From Flavobacteriales bacterium (GTDB lineage Bacteria; Bacteroidota; Bacteroidia; Flavobacteriales_G; Salibacteraceae): 51,982 bases of DNA. The notes beneath the pieces are model-generated. The model saw only the letters and a list, made by a program, of their open reading frames with translations, was not told where the DNA came from and did no database searches. Positions 16,532 through 26,684 of the stretch are shown piece after piece. Position numbers and translations under genes: made by a program. The stretch lies in assembly GCA_013204105.1 (NCBI GenBank), contig JABMOM010000012.1, forward strand, positions 1 through 51,982, in the 5' to 3' direction. Position 1 is the first letter of the stretch. Each line of letters starts with the position of its first letter.

Positions 16532-18601
16532 ATGCACGCCTCGCATGTTTTCGGCTTGAGAAATCAGATCCAATACGTTTGGGAAAAGGTGCCACTCTTT
16601 CGATTGTTGTGGCCGACCGCAGTGGGTATAGGTCTCGCCATCTTATTTCCGTCTGAGCACGTCCTTTGGATCAGCATCGGTACCGCCGTCGTGTTATCAC
16701 TGTCCCTCTTTCTTCGGCTCCAACCCATTACATCTGGAGCCATCCTCATGCTTGCCTTTGTCTCCATCGGCTATGGATTTACTTGTGTTCATACCGAACG
16801 ACTTTTCGCCGCACACTTTGAAAACGGCTTGAGCGCATCCAAGCATGACTTCCTAAAGGTCGAGGTAGGGGAGTCGCCCCAAGAAAAGGAGAGGACCATA
16901 AAGTTCATTGCAGACGTAGATGCGGTGATCAAGGAAGGTGAATGGACAAGTACCCACGGCAAAGTGCTGGTCTACTTGCAAAAGGACAGTTCAGCTGGTG
17001 CATTGCAAATCGGAGATGAGCTGATGATCCACTCGCGGTGTGTCGAGATGAAGGGACCCAAGAATCCTGGAGGCTTTGATTATCGCGCCTACATGCGGAT
17101 GAAGCAAGTGCACCATCAGACGTACGTACGATCGCAGGATTGGAAGCAGCTGAAGATGGGGCAGGGTTGGTTTCGGGTGATACGAGGCTGGCAACAGTGG
17201 GCCGTTCACAGACTCAGCACACTTGGAATGGGCGAAAAGGAACACGCGGTGCTCTCGGCCTTGCTCCTAGGATCAAAGCAAGACCTGGATCGTACGCAGG
17301 TGGATGCTTTTGCAAAGGCCGGAGCAATGCACGTGCTTGCCGTGAGTGGTTTGCACGTTGGAATCGTTTACCTGCTCCTCTCTTTCACACTCAAACCCTT
17401 GCTGCGCTTTAAAGAAGGTGCCGCTTGGGTGGCAGTGCTTTCTGTTCTTGTCTTGTGGGGATATGCCATCCTCACCGGCCTCTCGGCCTCGGTTTCTCGT
17501 TCCGCGACCATGTTTACCTTCCTTTCACTGGGGAAGCAATTGAACCGCAAGGGACATGTGCTTAACACGATCTTGGCAAGTGCTTTCTTTCTATTGTGCG
17601 TTGATCCGTTCTTGTTGGCTGACGTCGGCTTTCAGCTGTCCTACCTCGCCGTGTCAGGCATCGTGTTACTTCAGCCCAAGATCAACGGCTGGTGGCGTCC
17701 GAGGTGTGCGATGCTTCGGTGGACGTGGTCGCTGATGTCTGTATCCATTGCCGCCCAGCTAACGACTGCCCCCATCGCGCTTTACTACTTCCATCAATTC
17801 CCGAACTACTTCTTACTGACCAATCTCTTGGTCATTCCGGCAGCATCGGTCATTCTTCCTGCTGGAATTGGATTGCTCGCTGTCAGTTGGTGCAAACCGC
17901 TGGCTGAACCCCTTGCATGGGGCGTCGATCTTTTATTGTGGTTGTTGAATGCCTCGACGGAATGGATTGCTTCACTGCCCTATGCCTCAACCGAAGGATT
18001 TGACCTCTCCATCCCAGAGGTTGTCATGCTTTACCTCTTCATTTTCTTATCGGTTTCTTTTCTGCTCATCAAATACCACCGTTTGTTGGTTTTTTCTTTG
18101 GCGAGCTTGATCGGACTGCAAGCGTTGGAGGTGCGAGAGGAGCTTGAGCAGCGACAAAGAGAGCAGATCGTCTTCTACAGTTCTGCGAAATACAATGCCA
18201 TGGCTTGGGTGCGCGGACGCCATTTGGTTTGCATCTCGGACTCCGTCTTAGGCCCAAATGATCCAGCAATGCAGTACGACATTGCCCCCCATTTGCGCAC
18301 TTCAGGTGCGGAGGTCCGTTTTATGGTCGATGACGCTGCGGAGTGCATCCAGGTTGGAGATCGGCAAATCTTATCAATGCATCAGGCCACGCGCCTATTG
18401 GATTCAATGGAGGTAGATATTCTGTGGTTGAAAGCGCGTACCGTACAATCCCCAGATGAAGTATTGGCGCTGGCATCTCCGAATCAATTGGTCTTATCGG
18501 CAAAATTGGATCGAGATGCGCGTACATTCTGGAAGGATAAGGCAAGTAAGGCGGGTATAGTGACGCACGACTTGAATGAAGGCGCCCTAATCCTAGAGTA
18601 G
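16532..18601 (+). CDS. comEC: ComEC/Rec2 family DNA-uptake channel
   Basis: 689 residues. ComEC forms the inner-membrane channel for single-stranded DNA during natural transformation. The order is two or three N-terminal spans, a soluble DUF4131/OB-like region (about 85-215, with ending GGFDYRAYMRMKQVHHQTYV), then the Competence domain with QVDAFAKAGAMHVLAVSGLHVGIVY split across its first span, GLSASVSRSATMFT, and further spans to about 520. The C-terminal 170 residues lack the HxHxDH metal motif of the beta-lactamase-like domain found in longer ComEC proteins, a form common in Bacteroidota. No other com gene is in the window, so competence itself is inferred. Confidence 0.92.
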   Translation: MHASHVFGLRNQIQYVWEKVPLFRLLWPTAVGIGLAILFPSEHVLWISIGTAVVLSLSLFLRLQPITSGAILMLAFVSIGYGFTCVHTERLFAAHFENGLSASKHDFLKVEVGESPQEKERTIKFIADVDAVIKEGEWTSTHGKVLVYLQKDSSAGALQIGDELMIHSRCVEMKGPKNPGGFDYRAYMRMKQVHHQTYVRSQDWKQLKMGQGWFRVIRGWQQWAVHRLSTLGMGEKEHAVLSALLLGSKQDLDRTQVDAFAKAGAMHVLAVSGLHVGIVYLLLSFTLKPLLRFKEGAAWVAVLSVLVLWGYAILTGLSASVSRSATMFTFLSLGKQLNRKGHVLNTILASAFFLLCVDPFLLADVGFQLSYLAVSGIVLLQPKINGWWRPRCAMLRWTWSLMSVSIAAQLTTAPIALYYFHQFPNYFLLTNLLVIPAASVILPAGIGLLAVSWCKPLAEPLAWGVDLLLWLLNASTEWIASLPYASTEGFDLSIPEVVMLYLFIFLSVSFLLIKYHRLLVFSLASLIGLQALEVREELEQRQREQIVFYSSAKYNAMAWVRGRHLVCISDSVLGPNDPAMQYDIAPHLRTSGAEVRFMVDDAAECIQVGDRQILSMHQATRLLDSMEVDILWLKARTVQSPDEVLALASPNQLVLSAKLDRDARTFWKDKASKAGIVTHDLNEGALILE

Positions 18602-18634
18602 CCTCGAATGCTAGGTTTTTGCTTTATTTGTCAT

Positions 18635-18922
18635 ATGAACCGAACTTACCGATTGATCGGAGCCATTGCATTTGTGGCTGCGGTCTGCCTTGTTTCTTGT
18701 GGTGAAAAGGAATACGTCTGTAACTGCACCATCGATGGTCCGGATACTGCGGGCATATCACTGGATTATGATACCACCCTTACGATCAACTCAGGAAAAG
18801 AGGAGTTGGCGGATACGGAATGCGAGGCCTATGAAGGTGCTTCGTCTATCCTGATACCGGGAGGAGTGGTTGCGGATCAGTTTACCGTGAATTGCTCGTT
18901 GACCCTTTCAGGAGACAACTAG
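18635..18922 (+). CDS. Small lipoprotein
   Basis: 95 residues from the ATG at 18635. The open frame goes back to 18608, but the inner Met gives a proper leader, MNRTYRLIGAIAFVAAVCLVSC, with lipobox LVSC and lipidated Cys22. The mature protein is about 73 residues, acidic, with Cys in EYVCNCTIDG, DTECEAYEG and FTVNCSLTL that look disulfide-forming. No family is recognised. It lies 33 bases downstream of comEC and converges on the MBL-fold gene with only six bases between stops. Confidence 0.75.
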   Translation: MNRTYRLIGAIAFVAAVCLVSCGEKEYVCNCTIDGPDTAGISLDYDTTLTINSGKEELADTECEAYEGASSILIPGGVVADQFTVNCSLTLSGDN

Positions 18923-18928
18923 CCTGGC

Positions 18929-19786
18929 TTAAATTTCAGAAAGTTTCATGGTGTCCTTTAAGCGCACTCCTTTCTCGGTGTGTTGCACCGTGCAACATTC
19001 GTTGACGGAGTCGTGCTCCAAGAAGAGGATGTATTCATTGTCCGCGGCTTCTTCCAAAAAGCTTTTTTTCTCTGCCATGGTCAACAAAGGACGCGTGTCG
19101 TATCCCATGACGTAGGGGAGAGGAATATGCCCTACGCTCGGTAATAAATCAGCCATGAAAGCGACCTTTTTGCCTTTGTAGTCGATGATCGGAATCATTT
19201 GCTTGTCTGTATGACCGTCTGCAAAGAAGATTTCAATTCCATCATAAATGCTCGTATTCCGATTGCCTTCTACGTGGATCCAGTTGAGCATTCCGCTTTC
19301 TTCGATGGGTAGAATGTTCTCTTTTAAGAACGATGCCTTTTCACGCGGATTGGGCTCCGTAGCCCACTTCCAATGCTCTTTATTGCTCCAGAAGCGAGCG
19401 TTCTTGAAGGCAGGGCGAAAGGCATCCTTGCTCGAATCGTACTCGATGGCTCCACCGCAGTGATCAAAATGCAAATGCGTCAAAAAAACATCGGTAATGT
19501 CGTCGCGATGGAAACCAAGCTTTTTCAGGTTACCATCCAAGCTGTCGTCTCCGTGCAGTGAGTAATGGCTGAAGAATTTTTCGCTCTGTTTGTTGCCAAT
19601 ACCCGTGTCAACCAGCATCAAACGATCTCCCTCTTGGATGAGCAAAGAGCGCATGGCCCAAGTACACATGTTGTTCGCATCTGGCACGTTGGTTCTGCTC
19701 CACAATGATTTAGGCACCACGCCAAACATCGCACCCCCATCGAGCTTGAAATAACCAGTGTTTACAACATGCAGGTTCATTGCCAT
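18929..19786 (-). CDS. MBL-fold metallo-hydrolase
   Basis: 285 residues. Two Met at positions 1 and 3 are both possible starts. The metallo-beta-lactamase motif is FLTHLHFDHCGG (His104, His106, Asp108, His109), with a further metal-ligand region at SLGGN-free ADGHTDKQM (His near 210) and a C-terminal LEHDSVNECC. LVDTGIGNKQSEKF is the typical strand-loop before the motif. The arrangement resembles AHL-lactonase and related hydrolases of the glyoxalase II superfamily, but substrate cannot be read from sequence. No signal peptide, so it is cytoplasmic. It follows fbaA by four bases and is probably cotranscribed with it. Confidence 0.9.
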   Translation of the reverse strand: MAMNLHVVNTGYFKLDGGAMFGVVPKSLWSRTNVPDANNMCTWAMRSLLIQEGDRLMLVDTGIGNKQSEKFFSHYSLHGDDSLDGNLKKLGFHRDDITDVFLTHLHFDHCGGAIEYDSSKDAFRPAFKNARFWSNKEHWKWATEPNPREKASFLKENILPIEESGMLNWIHVEGNRNTSIYDGIEIFFADGHTDKQMIPIIDYKGKKVAFMADLLPSVGHIPLPYVMGYDTRPLLTMAEKKSFLEEAADNEYILFLEHDSVNECCTVQHTEKGVRLKDTMKLSEI

Positions 19787-19790
19787 AAGA

Positions 19791-20864
19791 TTAAGCCTTT
19801 AACCAAGTATCGTTGGCATTGATTGAATTGAGGTCTTCATAGGCAACCAATAGACGGTTGACCACGGATTCTTCTCCCTGGCGAAGCCACTTCCGCGGAT
19901 CGTAGTACTTCTTGTTGGGTTTATCAGCGCCGTCAGGGTTTCCTAATTGTCCTTGAAGGTATGCGCGGTGTTCGGCTTCGTAGGCCCTTACACCGTCCCA
20001 AAATGCCCACTGCGTATCCGTGTCGATGTTCATCTTGATGACGCCATAACCTAAGGACTCTCGGATCTCTTCATGTGAAGATCCTGAACCACCGTGAAAA
20101 ACAAAGTTCACCGGGTTGCGGCGATTGATTTTGAAACGCTCTTTGACGTAGTCTTGGCTGTTCTTTAAAATCACAGGGGTCAATTCTACGTTTCCTGGTT
20201 TGTAAACGCCATGCACGTTGCCAAAGGCCGCTGCGATGGTGAAGTTGGGACTGATGTCGTACAGCATTTCGTAGGCAAAGGCTACCTCTTCCGGTTGGGT
20301 ATAGAGCTTTGAACTGTCGATGCTGGTGTTGTCAACGCCATCTTCTTCGCCGCCCGTAACGCCCAATTCAATTTCTAGGATCATGTCGATGGCGCTCATG
20401 CGCTTGTGGTACTCCGTACAAGTTGCCAGGTTCTCTTTGATCGGCTCTTCACTGAGGTCGAGCATGTGGCTGGTGAAAAGCGGCCGGCCGGTCTCCTTGT
20501 AATGCTGCTCTCCAGCATCGATCAATGCGTCGATCCAAGGAAGGAGCTTTCTTGCAGCGTGGTCTGTATGTAGAATGACATCTACTCCGTAGAGTTCTGC
20601 CATCATGTGCACGTGTTTCGCGCCTGAAATGGCTCCTGCGATGGCTGCCTGCTCGGCTTCGTTACTCACTGCCTTTCCAGCGTAGTACCTGGCACCGCCG
20701 TTGCTGAATTGCACGATGATCGGGGCGTTGGCTTTTTTTGCGGATTCCAGCACCGCGTTCACGCTTTGTGTGCTCACGACATTCACTGCCGGAAACGCGT
20801 ATTTATGCTCCTTTGCTACTTCAAAGAGCCGCAGGGCTTCCTGCGCATTTAATACTCCTGCCAT
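19791..20864 (-). CDS. fbaA: Class II fructose-bisphosphate aldolase
   Basis: 357 residues, the length of the E. coli-type class IIA enzyme. It cleaves fructose 1,6-bisphosphate to dihydroxyacetone phosphate and glyceraldehyde 3-phosphate with zinc. Visible signatures are the HTDHAARKLLPW block (catalytic Asp and zinc His), LDLSEEPIKENL, EIELGVTGGEEDGVDN (zinc Glu region), AFGNVHGVYKPGNV and FVFHGGSGSSHEEI with the phosphate-binding Gly/Ser loop. It starts MAGVLNAQEALRLFEVAKEHKYAFPAVNV. First gene of a two-gene unit with the MBL-fold hydrolase, divergent from mpl across 167 bp. Confidence 0.97.
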   Translation of the reverse strand: MAGVLNAQEALRLFEVAKEHKYAFPAVNVVSTQSVNAVLESAKKANAPIIVQFSNGGARYYAGKAVSNEAEQAAIAGAISGAKHVHMMAELYGVDVILHTDHAARKLLPWIDALIDAGEQHYKETGRPLFTSHMLDLSEEPIKENLATCTEYHKRMSAIDMILEIELGVTGGEEDGVDNTSIDSSKLYTQPEEVAFAYEMLYDISPNFTIAAAFGNVHGVYKPGNVELTPVILKNSQDYVKERFKINRRNPVNFVFHGGSGSSHEEIRESLGYGVIKMNIDTDTQWAFWDGVRAYEAEHRAYLQGQLGNPDGADKPNKKYYDPRKWLRQGEESVVNRLLVAYEDLNSINANDTWLKA

Positions 20865-20895
20865 GGCGTCTTAGTGGTTTGTGTTTGTGACCTGG

Positions 20896-20903
20896 CAAAG
20901 GTA
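20896..20903 (-). promoter_or_regulatory. Possible -7 box for fbaA
   Basis: Minus strand TACCTTTG, a full match to TAnnTTTG, 31 bases before the ATG. The -33 region is T-rich but has no TTG. Confidence 0.45.
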
Positions 20904-20986
20904 AGATTTGGAGTCAGGAAAAAAAGCCGTTGGGCGCGCTAGATATCGCTCCCATTGAGTTGTTGAAAGCTTCATGGCGGATTCCA

Positions 20987-21015
20987 TTGTTCAACATCTT
21001 CGCCGCTTAAATTTG
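20987..21015 (+). promoter_or_regulatory. Promoter for mpl
   Basis: TTG at 20987-20989, an 18-base spacer, then TAAATTTG at 21008-21015. This fits the Flavobacteriales form TTG-N17-23-TAnnTTTG. The ATG lies 17 bases downstream, so the leader would be about a dozen bases. Confidence 0.55.
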
Positions 21016-21031
21016 ACACAAAGCAAACACC

Positions 21032-22387
21032 ATGCGTATACACCTCATCGCCATAGGAGGCGCTGCGATGCACAACCTTGCCATAGCGCTTAAACTCAAC
21101 GGGCATCATGTAACAGGCTCAGATGATCAGATATTCGAACCGTCTCGATCTCGGCTAGCCGACCATGGACTTCTGCCAGAAACCATGGGCTGGGATCCCG
21201 CGCGGATCAGTGGAGATTTGGATGCGATCATCCTAGGAATGCATGCGCGCGAGGATAATCCAGAGCTGTTGAAAGCACAGGAGCTGGAGCTCATGGTGTC
21301 TTCATACCCTGAATTCATTCACCAACAGTCTTTGGAGAAGGAGCGAGTGGTCATCGGTGGTAGTCATGGCAAGACGACGATCACTTCCATGATCTTGCAC
21401 GTGTTGAAGAAGCTGGGCCGAGATTTTGATTATTTGGTCGGGGCGCAAATCGAAGGCTTCGATACCATGGTGCGCCTTTCTGATGCTCCCGTGATCATCT
21501 TAGAAGGGGATGAATACCTCAGTTCACCCATCGATCGTCGGCCTAAGTTTCACCTGTACGATCCGCACATAGCGTTGCTTTCGGGCATTGCTTGGGACCA
21601 CATCAATGTGTTTCCAACGTTCGAAAACTACCTAGAGCAGTTTGAGATCTTTCTAGATCGAATGATGGACAACGGCGTATTGGCCTTTTGCGCGGCCGAT
21701 GAGCAATTGGATGAAACGGTGCACGAATACGGCCAGCACCTGGATCAGCGGCCTTATGAAACGCCTGAATACGTCGTTGAAAACGGAATGACCTACATCG
21801 TGCGGGGCGATGAAAAGATTGCAGTCCATGTATTTGGAGAGCACAACCTGCAAAACCTAATGGGGGCGATGGAAGTGTGTTTGGCACTTGGAGTAGAGGA
21901 GGATGAATTCTTCGAGGCAATCGCTGATTTCAAAGGGGCGGCGCGGCGATTGGAGGAAATTGGACGGAACGATCAAACGGTGGTTTACAAAGATTTCGCC
22001 CATTCCCCTTCCAAATTGAGCGCCACTACCAAGGCGGTAAAAGACCAGTGGCCAGATCGACACTTAGTGGCTTGCATGGAGTTGCACACCTTTTCCAGCT
22101 TGACCAAGGAGTTTTTGTTAGAGTATGCGCACACCATGGATGCCGCTGATACAGCGATCGTCTTTTTCAAGGAGGAAACCATCGTACACAAGCGCTTGGA
22201 GCCGATCAGCAAGGATGATGTGCGCGCTGCGTTCCAACGGGAGGACCTTGAGGTATTCACTGTTTCAGAAGAATTGAAAGCACGACTCTTGAAGATAGAC
22301 TACGCCAACAGCAACTTGCTGATGATGAGCTCTGGAAATTTTGGAGGGATTGACGTAGATCGATTCGCAGATCAAGTCTTGACCTAG
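21032..22387 (+). CDS. mpl: UDP-N-acetylmuramate:L-alanyl-gamma-D-glutamyl-meso-DAP ligase (Mpl)
   Basis: 451 residues, the Mpl length. Mpl joins recycled murein tripeptide to UDP-MurNAc using ATP, in the cytoplasmic peptidoglycan recycling path. It begins MRIHLIAIGGAAMHNLAIAL (Rossmann nucleotide site), has the ATP loop IGGSHGKTTITSM (109-120), LEGDEYLSSPIDRRPKF, LLSGIAWDHINVFPT and KDFAHSPSKLSATTKAVK in place of the DYAHHP motif of other Mur ligases, as in Mpl. It could be mistaken for MurC, but HARED and EGDEY features favour Mpl. The stop shares the palindrome CTAG with the stop of the convergent DUF4199 gene. Confidence 0.93.
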   Translation: MRIHLIAIGGAAMHNLAIALKLNGHHVTGSDDQIFEPSRSRLADHGLLPETMGWDPARISGDLDAIILGMHAREDNPELLKAQELELMVSSYPEFIHQQSLEKERVVIGGSHGKTTITSMILHVLKKLGRDFDYLVGAQIEGFDTMVRLSDAPVIILEGDEYLSSPIDRRPKFHLYDPHIALLSGIAWDHINVFPTFENYLEQFEIFLDRMMDNGVLAFCAADEQLDETVHEYGQHLDQRPYETPEYVVENGMTYIVRGDEKIAVHVFGEHNLQNLMGAMEVCLALGVEEDEFFEAIADFKGAARRLEEIGRNDQTVVYKDFAHSPSKLSATTKAVKDQWPDRHLVACMELHTFSSLTKEFLLEYAHTMDAADTAIVFFKEETIVHKRLEPISKDDVRAAFQREDLEVFTVSEELKARLLKIDYANSNLLMMSSGNFGGIDVDRFADQVLT

Positions 22388-22890
22388 ATCCCGAAAGCCT
22401 TCGGGCGGTAGCGAAAGAGCAGTACCAGTACAATTGTGTAGAACAAACCGATGGTGATGTACCCGAAGAGGGTCAATGTGCTGTGGGTAAAAGCATCGAA
22501 AATGAAGGAAGTGGTATTCTGAACGTTATCCAAATTCTTCCCAGAAAGACCCGCTTCTTCGGCAGCTACAACAGCCGCTGCGATCTTCTCTTCAAAATAA
22601 GAAGGGTTGATGAAGGCGTAATACACATACGTAAATCCAGAGATGACGATGGCATAGATCGAAGCGATTTTAAGACCGGATTTTACATCATCGGTAAAGG
22701 GGGATCCCTGGTGTTGGATTTTCCATGCGCGCAAGCTGATGAAGAGTGCTGCAAGAAAGCACAGGAGATAGAAGAAGCGCGAGTAGGTGTCGAAATCTTC
22801 GCTGGCTAGAAAGAAGATGTGGTAGACCATCTTGCCGATGATGGAAACAAAGGCAGCAATGAGCGCGGTATTTTGAATCGGGTGCTTCAT
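22384..22890 (-). CDS. DUF4199 domain membrane protein
   Basis: 168 residues with four predicted spans (about 8-28, 37-53, 72-95 and 137-160). DUF4199 proteins are small Bacteroidota inner-membrane proteins with no known function. PFTDDVKSGLKIASIYAIVISGFTYVYYAFINPSYFEE follows the family pattern of a conserved loop, third span and an amphipathic segment. It sits after rho, behind a hairpin that ends only 17 bases before its start (see the terminator entry). Its stop overlaps that of mpl on the other strand. Confidence 0.88.
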   Translation of the reverse strand: MKHPIQNTALIAAFVSIIGKMVYHIFFLASEDFDTYSRFFYLLCFLAALFISLRAWKIQHQGSPFTDDVKSGLKIASIYAIVISGFTYVYYAFINPSYFEEKIAAAVVAAEEAGLSGKNLDNVQNTTSFIFDAFTHSTLTLFGYITIGLFYTIVLVLLFRYRPKAFGI

Positions 22891-22899
22891 ATCAATGCA

Positions 22900-22946
22900 A
22901 AGAAAAATGGCTTGCCATCTTCAGCGGTGAAGATACGGCAAGCCAT
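22900..22946 (-). terminator. Intrinsic terminator between rho and DUF4199
   Basis: On the minus strand an outer 10-bp stem (22937-22946 with 22907-22916) and an inner 7-bp stem (22928-22934 with 22917-22923) are separated by a two-base bulge and closed by GCGG, followed by TTTTTCTTT. It lies 23 bases past the rho stop codon and about 10-17 bases before the DUF4199 ATG, so it would end rho transcripts and limit read-through into DUF4199. Confidence 0.85.
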
Positions 22947-22969
22947 GTTCTATTTTTAGCTAGAAGAGC

Positions 22970-24766
<1,797 letters not shown>

Positions 24767-24961
24767 GATGTGAGTAACTTGATGCTAAGCGATCAATGGC
24801 TATAAATGAATTTTGAATGGTTCCCTTGCCTTGTCAGTTCAATCTAAAAGAAATCGAGAAAGGCTGGGATATGAGAATTGCAAGGAATCGCACTGCAATA
24901 TTAAAGTTTTTCTGACTTACTGCACGCTAATTCTGATTTTTGCAGTCAAATAGACGTAAGC

Positions 24962-25396
24962 ATGCTTCAAAGAATACAGACGCTATATATCCTCTTCGCG
25001 TTGGCTGCGGTTGGAAGTTCCTTGGCTTTTGACTGGGTTACGTATACCGTAAACGGGGAGACCTCTTCCTTCATGACGGACTCCAATGCGATTGTGATGC
25101 AAGTGTTGGTAGGGCTTTCGGGGATAACATCCATTACCGTGATAGCACGATTCAAGAATCGCAAGGCGCAAATGAAGTTGGCGAACGTGGCAATGCTCGA
25201 CATGTTGGTCATCTTCGCCGCTTTTGGATTTTTACACTATCAACAGATTCAGTCATTTGCGGTAACAGAAGGACTGGATTTGTCCTATGACCTTGCTCCA
25301 GCACTGCCCATTGTTGCTTTGGTGTTGCTTTGGATGGCCAAAAAGGGCATCAAGAAGGACGATGATTTGGTGCGGTCAGTGGATCGCTTGCGATGA
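24962..25396 (+). CDS. DUF4293 domain membrane protein
   Basis: 144 residues with four predicted spans (about 7-24, 44-61, 76-94 and 114-129). It begins MLQRIQTLYILFALAAVGSSL, the stereotyped start of the DUF4293 family, which is restricted to Bacteroidota, has no known function and is very often next to rho, as here (divergent, 195-bp gap). Within that gap I see AT-rich sequence and only partial promoter matches. Its 3' end overlaps the convergent phosphodiesterase gene by 21 bases. Confidence 0.88.
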   Translation: MLQRIQTLYILFALAAVGSSLAFDWVTYTVNGETSSFMTDSNAIVMQVLVGLSGITSITVIARFKNRKAQMKLANVAMLDMLVIFAAFGFLHYQQIQSFAVTEGLDLSYDLAPALPIVALVLLWMAKKGIKKDDDLVRSVDRLR

Positions 25397-25891
25397 TCTC
25401 GGTCCGAGTTCAACTGCTTCGAATTGTTCCAGCTTCCCGTCGTTGATCTCGAAGCGGCATAGCGTGCGCACTTTGTGAAAGCCGTGCCTACCGGCGGCTC
25501 CTGGATTGATGTACATCAAACCCATTTTATCGTCGCGCTTTACCCGGAGGATGTGCGAATGCCCGCATACAAGCACGTCGGGGTGGTGCTTTCCGATCAA
25601 GGCCCGCGTTTGTGGAGAGTACCTGCCCAAAGGGCCGGCGATGTGGATCATCAGAATGATCAGTCCGTCGAAGTCCATGACCTCGGCCTCTGGAAAGCGC
25701 TTGCGAATTTCAGTTCCATCGATGTTTCCATACACCCCTTTAAGCGGAGCAATCCGCTCCAATCGATCCAGCACGCTGGCATCACCAACATCTCCTGCAT
25801 GCCAGATCTCATCGCACATACCTAAATGGTGCTCGATGCGTTCGTCCATGTAGCCGTGGGTGTCGCTGATGAGTCCGATCTTTCGCTTCAC
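25376..25891 (-). CDS. YfcE/MJ0936-type metallophosphoesterase
   Basis: 171 residues from a GTG at 25891 (VKRKIGLISDTHG). The open frame goes further upstream only through a TTG with no family similarity. The calcineurin-like metal site is complete: ISDTHGYMDER (Asp, His), IWHAGDVGDASVLDRL (Asp), VYGNIDG (Asn), ILMIHIAGPLGRYSP (the usual HG is HI here) and LVCGHSHILRV (GHSH). Relatives hydrolyse cyclic phosphodiesters or phosphodiester dyes in vitro; the natural substrate is unknown. Cytoplasmic. The start faces ftsE across 83 bp. Confidence 0.9.
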   Translation of the reverse strand: MKRKIGLISDTHGYMDERIEHHLGMCDEIWHAGDVGDASVLDRLERIAPLKGVYGNIDGTEIRKRFPEAEVMDFDGLIILMIHIAGPLGRYSPQTRALIGKHHPDVLVCGHSHILRVKRDDKMGLMYINPGAAGRHGFHKVRTLCRFEINDGKLEQFEAVELGPRSSQAIH

Positions 25892-25954
25892 TTTTTCACA
25901 TTTTGACTGTCGGCAACTCTGTTGCACGAGGGATTTTTCCCGTCGATGCAATCT

Positions 25955-25962
25955 TACATTTG
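25955..25962 (+). promoter_or_regulatory. Possible -7 box for ftsE
   Basis: TACATTTG, a full TAnnTTTG match, 12 bases before the ATG at 25975. No TTG at the expected -33 spacing. Confidence 0.4.
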
Positions 25963-25974
25963 TTTACTGACATT

Positions 25975-26682
25975 ATGGAAGCAATCGTATCGATCCGAAA
26001 CAGCAACATTTACATCGACAAGCACCTGGTGCTGTCGGATGTGACGTTTGACATCAACAAAGGCGAGTTCATCTACCTCATCGGAAAGACCGGTACGGGG
26101 AAGAGTAGTTTGCTCAAAACGCTCTACGGCGAGCTTCCCCTGACGGATGGAGAAGGCGAGGTAGGGGAATTTGATCTCAAGAAATTAAAACGCAAGCAGA
26201 TTCCTTTCTTGCGACGTAAACTGGGCATTGTCTTCCAAGACTTCCAGTTGCTCACGGACCGATCGGTTGCTGAGAACCTGATTTTTGTAATGAAGGCTAC
26301 CGGCTGGAAGGACAAAAACAAGATGAAAGCCCGCATCGAAGAGGTCTTGGAGAAGGTCGGCTTGAGCACCAAAAGCTTTAAGATGGCGTACGAATTGAGC
26401 GGAGGAGAGCAGCAGCGGGTTGCCATCGCGAGGGCGCTGATCAATGATCCAGTCTTGATTTTGGCCGATGAGCCTACCGGAAATTTGGATCCAGAGACCT
26501 CAGAGAACATCCTGCGCTTGCTTTCAGACATCAGCAATTCAGGAAGGGCCATCTTGATGGCGACGCATGATTATACCCTGATGAATACGTATGGCAATCG
26601 CACCTTGCGATGCGAAGGGGGAAAGGTCTTGGATAGTAAATCAGAACCAGCGCCTAAGCCACCGCTTGAGGAAAATGACTGA
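25975..26682 (+). CDS. ftsE: Cell-division ABC ATPase FtsE
   Basis: 235 residues starting MEAIVSIRNSNIYIDKH. The longer frame begins at a TTG and adds a leader unlike the family. FtsE pairs with the membrane protein FtsX to couple divisome position to peptidoglycan hydrolase activation. Motifs are Walker A GKTGTGKS (37-44), Q-loop LGIVFQDFQLL, signature ELSGGEQQRVAIARAL, Walker B LILADEPTGNLD and the switch His in LMATHDYTLM. No ftsX is adjacent, which is usual in Bacteroidota. The C-terminus adds a short Pro/Glu-rich tail. The glycosyltransferase gene starts two bases after the stop. Confidence 0.92.
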   Translation: MEAIVSIRNSNIYIDKHLVLSDVTFDINKGEFIYLIGKTGTGKSSLLKTLYGELPLTDGEGEVGEFDLKKLKRKQIPFLRRKLGIVFQDFQLLTDRSVAENLIFVMKATGWKDKNKMKARIEEVLEKVGLSTKSFKMAYELSGGEQQRVAIARALINDPVLILADEPTGNLDPETSENILRLLSDISNSGRAILMATHDYTLMNTYGNRTLRCEGGKVLDSKSEPAPKPPLEEND

Positions 26683-26684
26683 GG

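Noticed and set aside
22390-22405. CCCGAA-AGCC-TTCGGG hairpin at the mpl/DUF4199 junction as terminator
   Set aside because: Only six pairs, no T run on the plus strand, and it lies inside the DUF4199 coding end.
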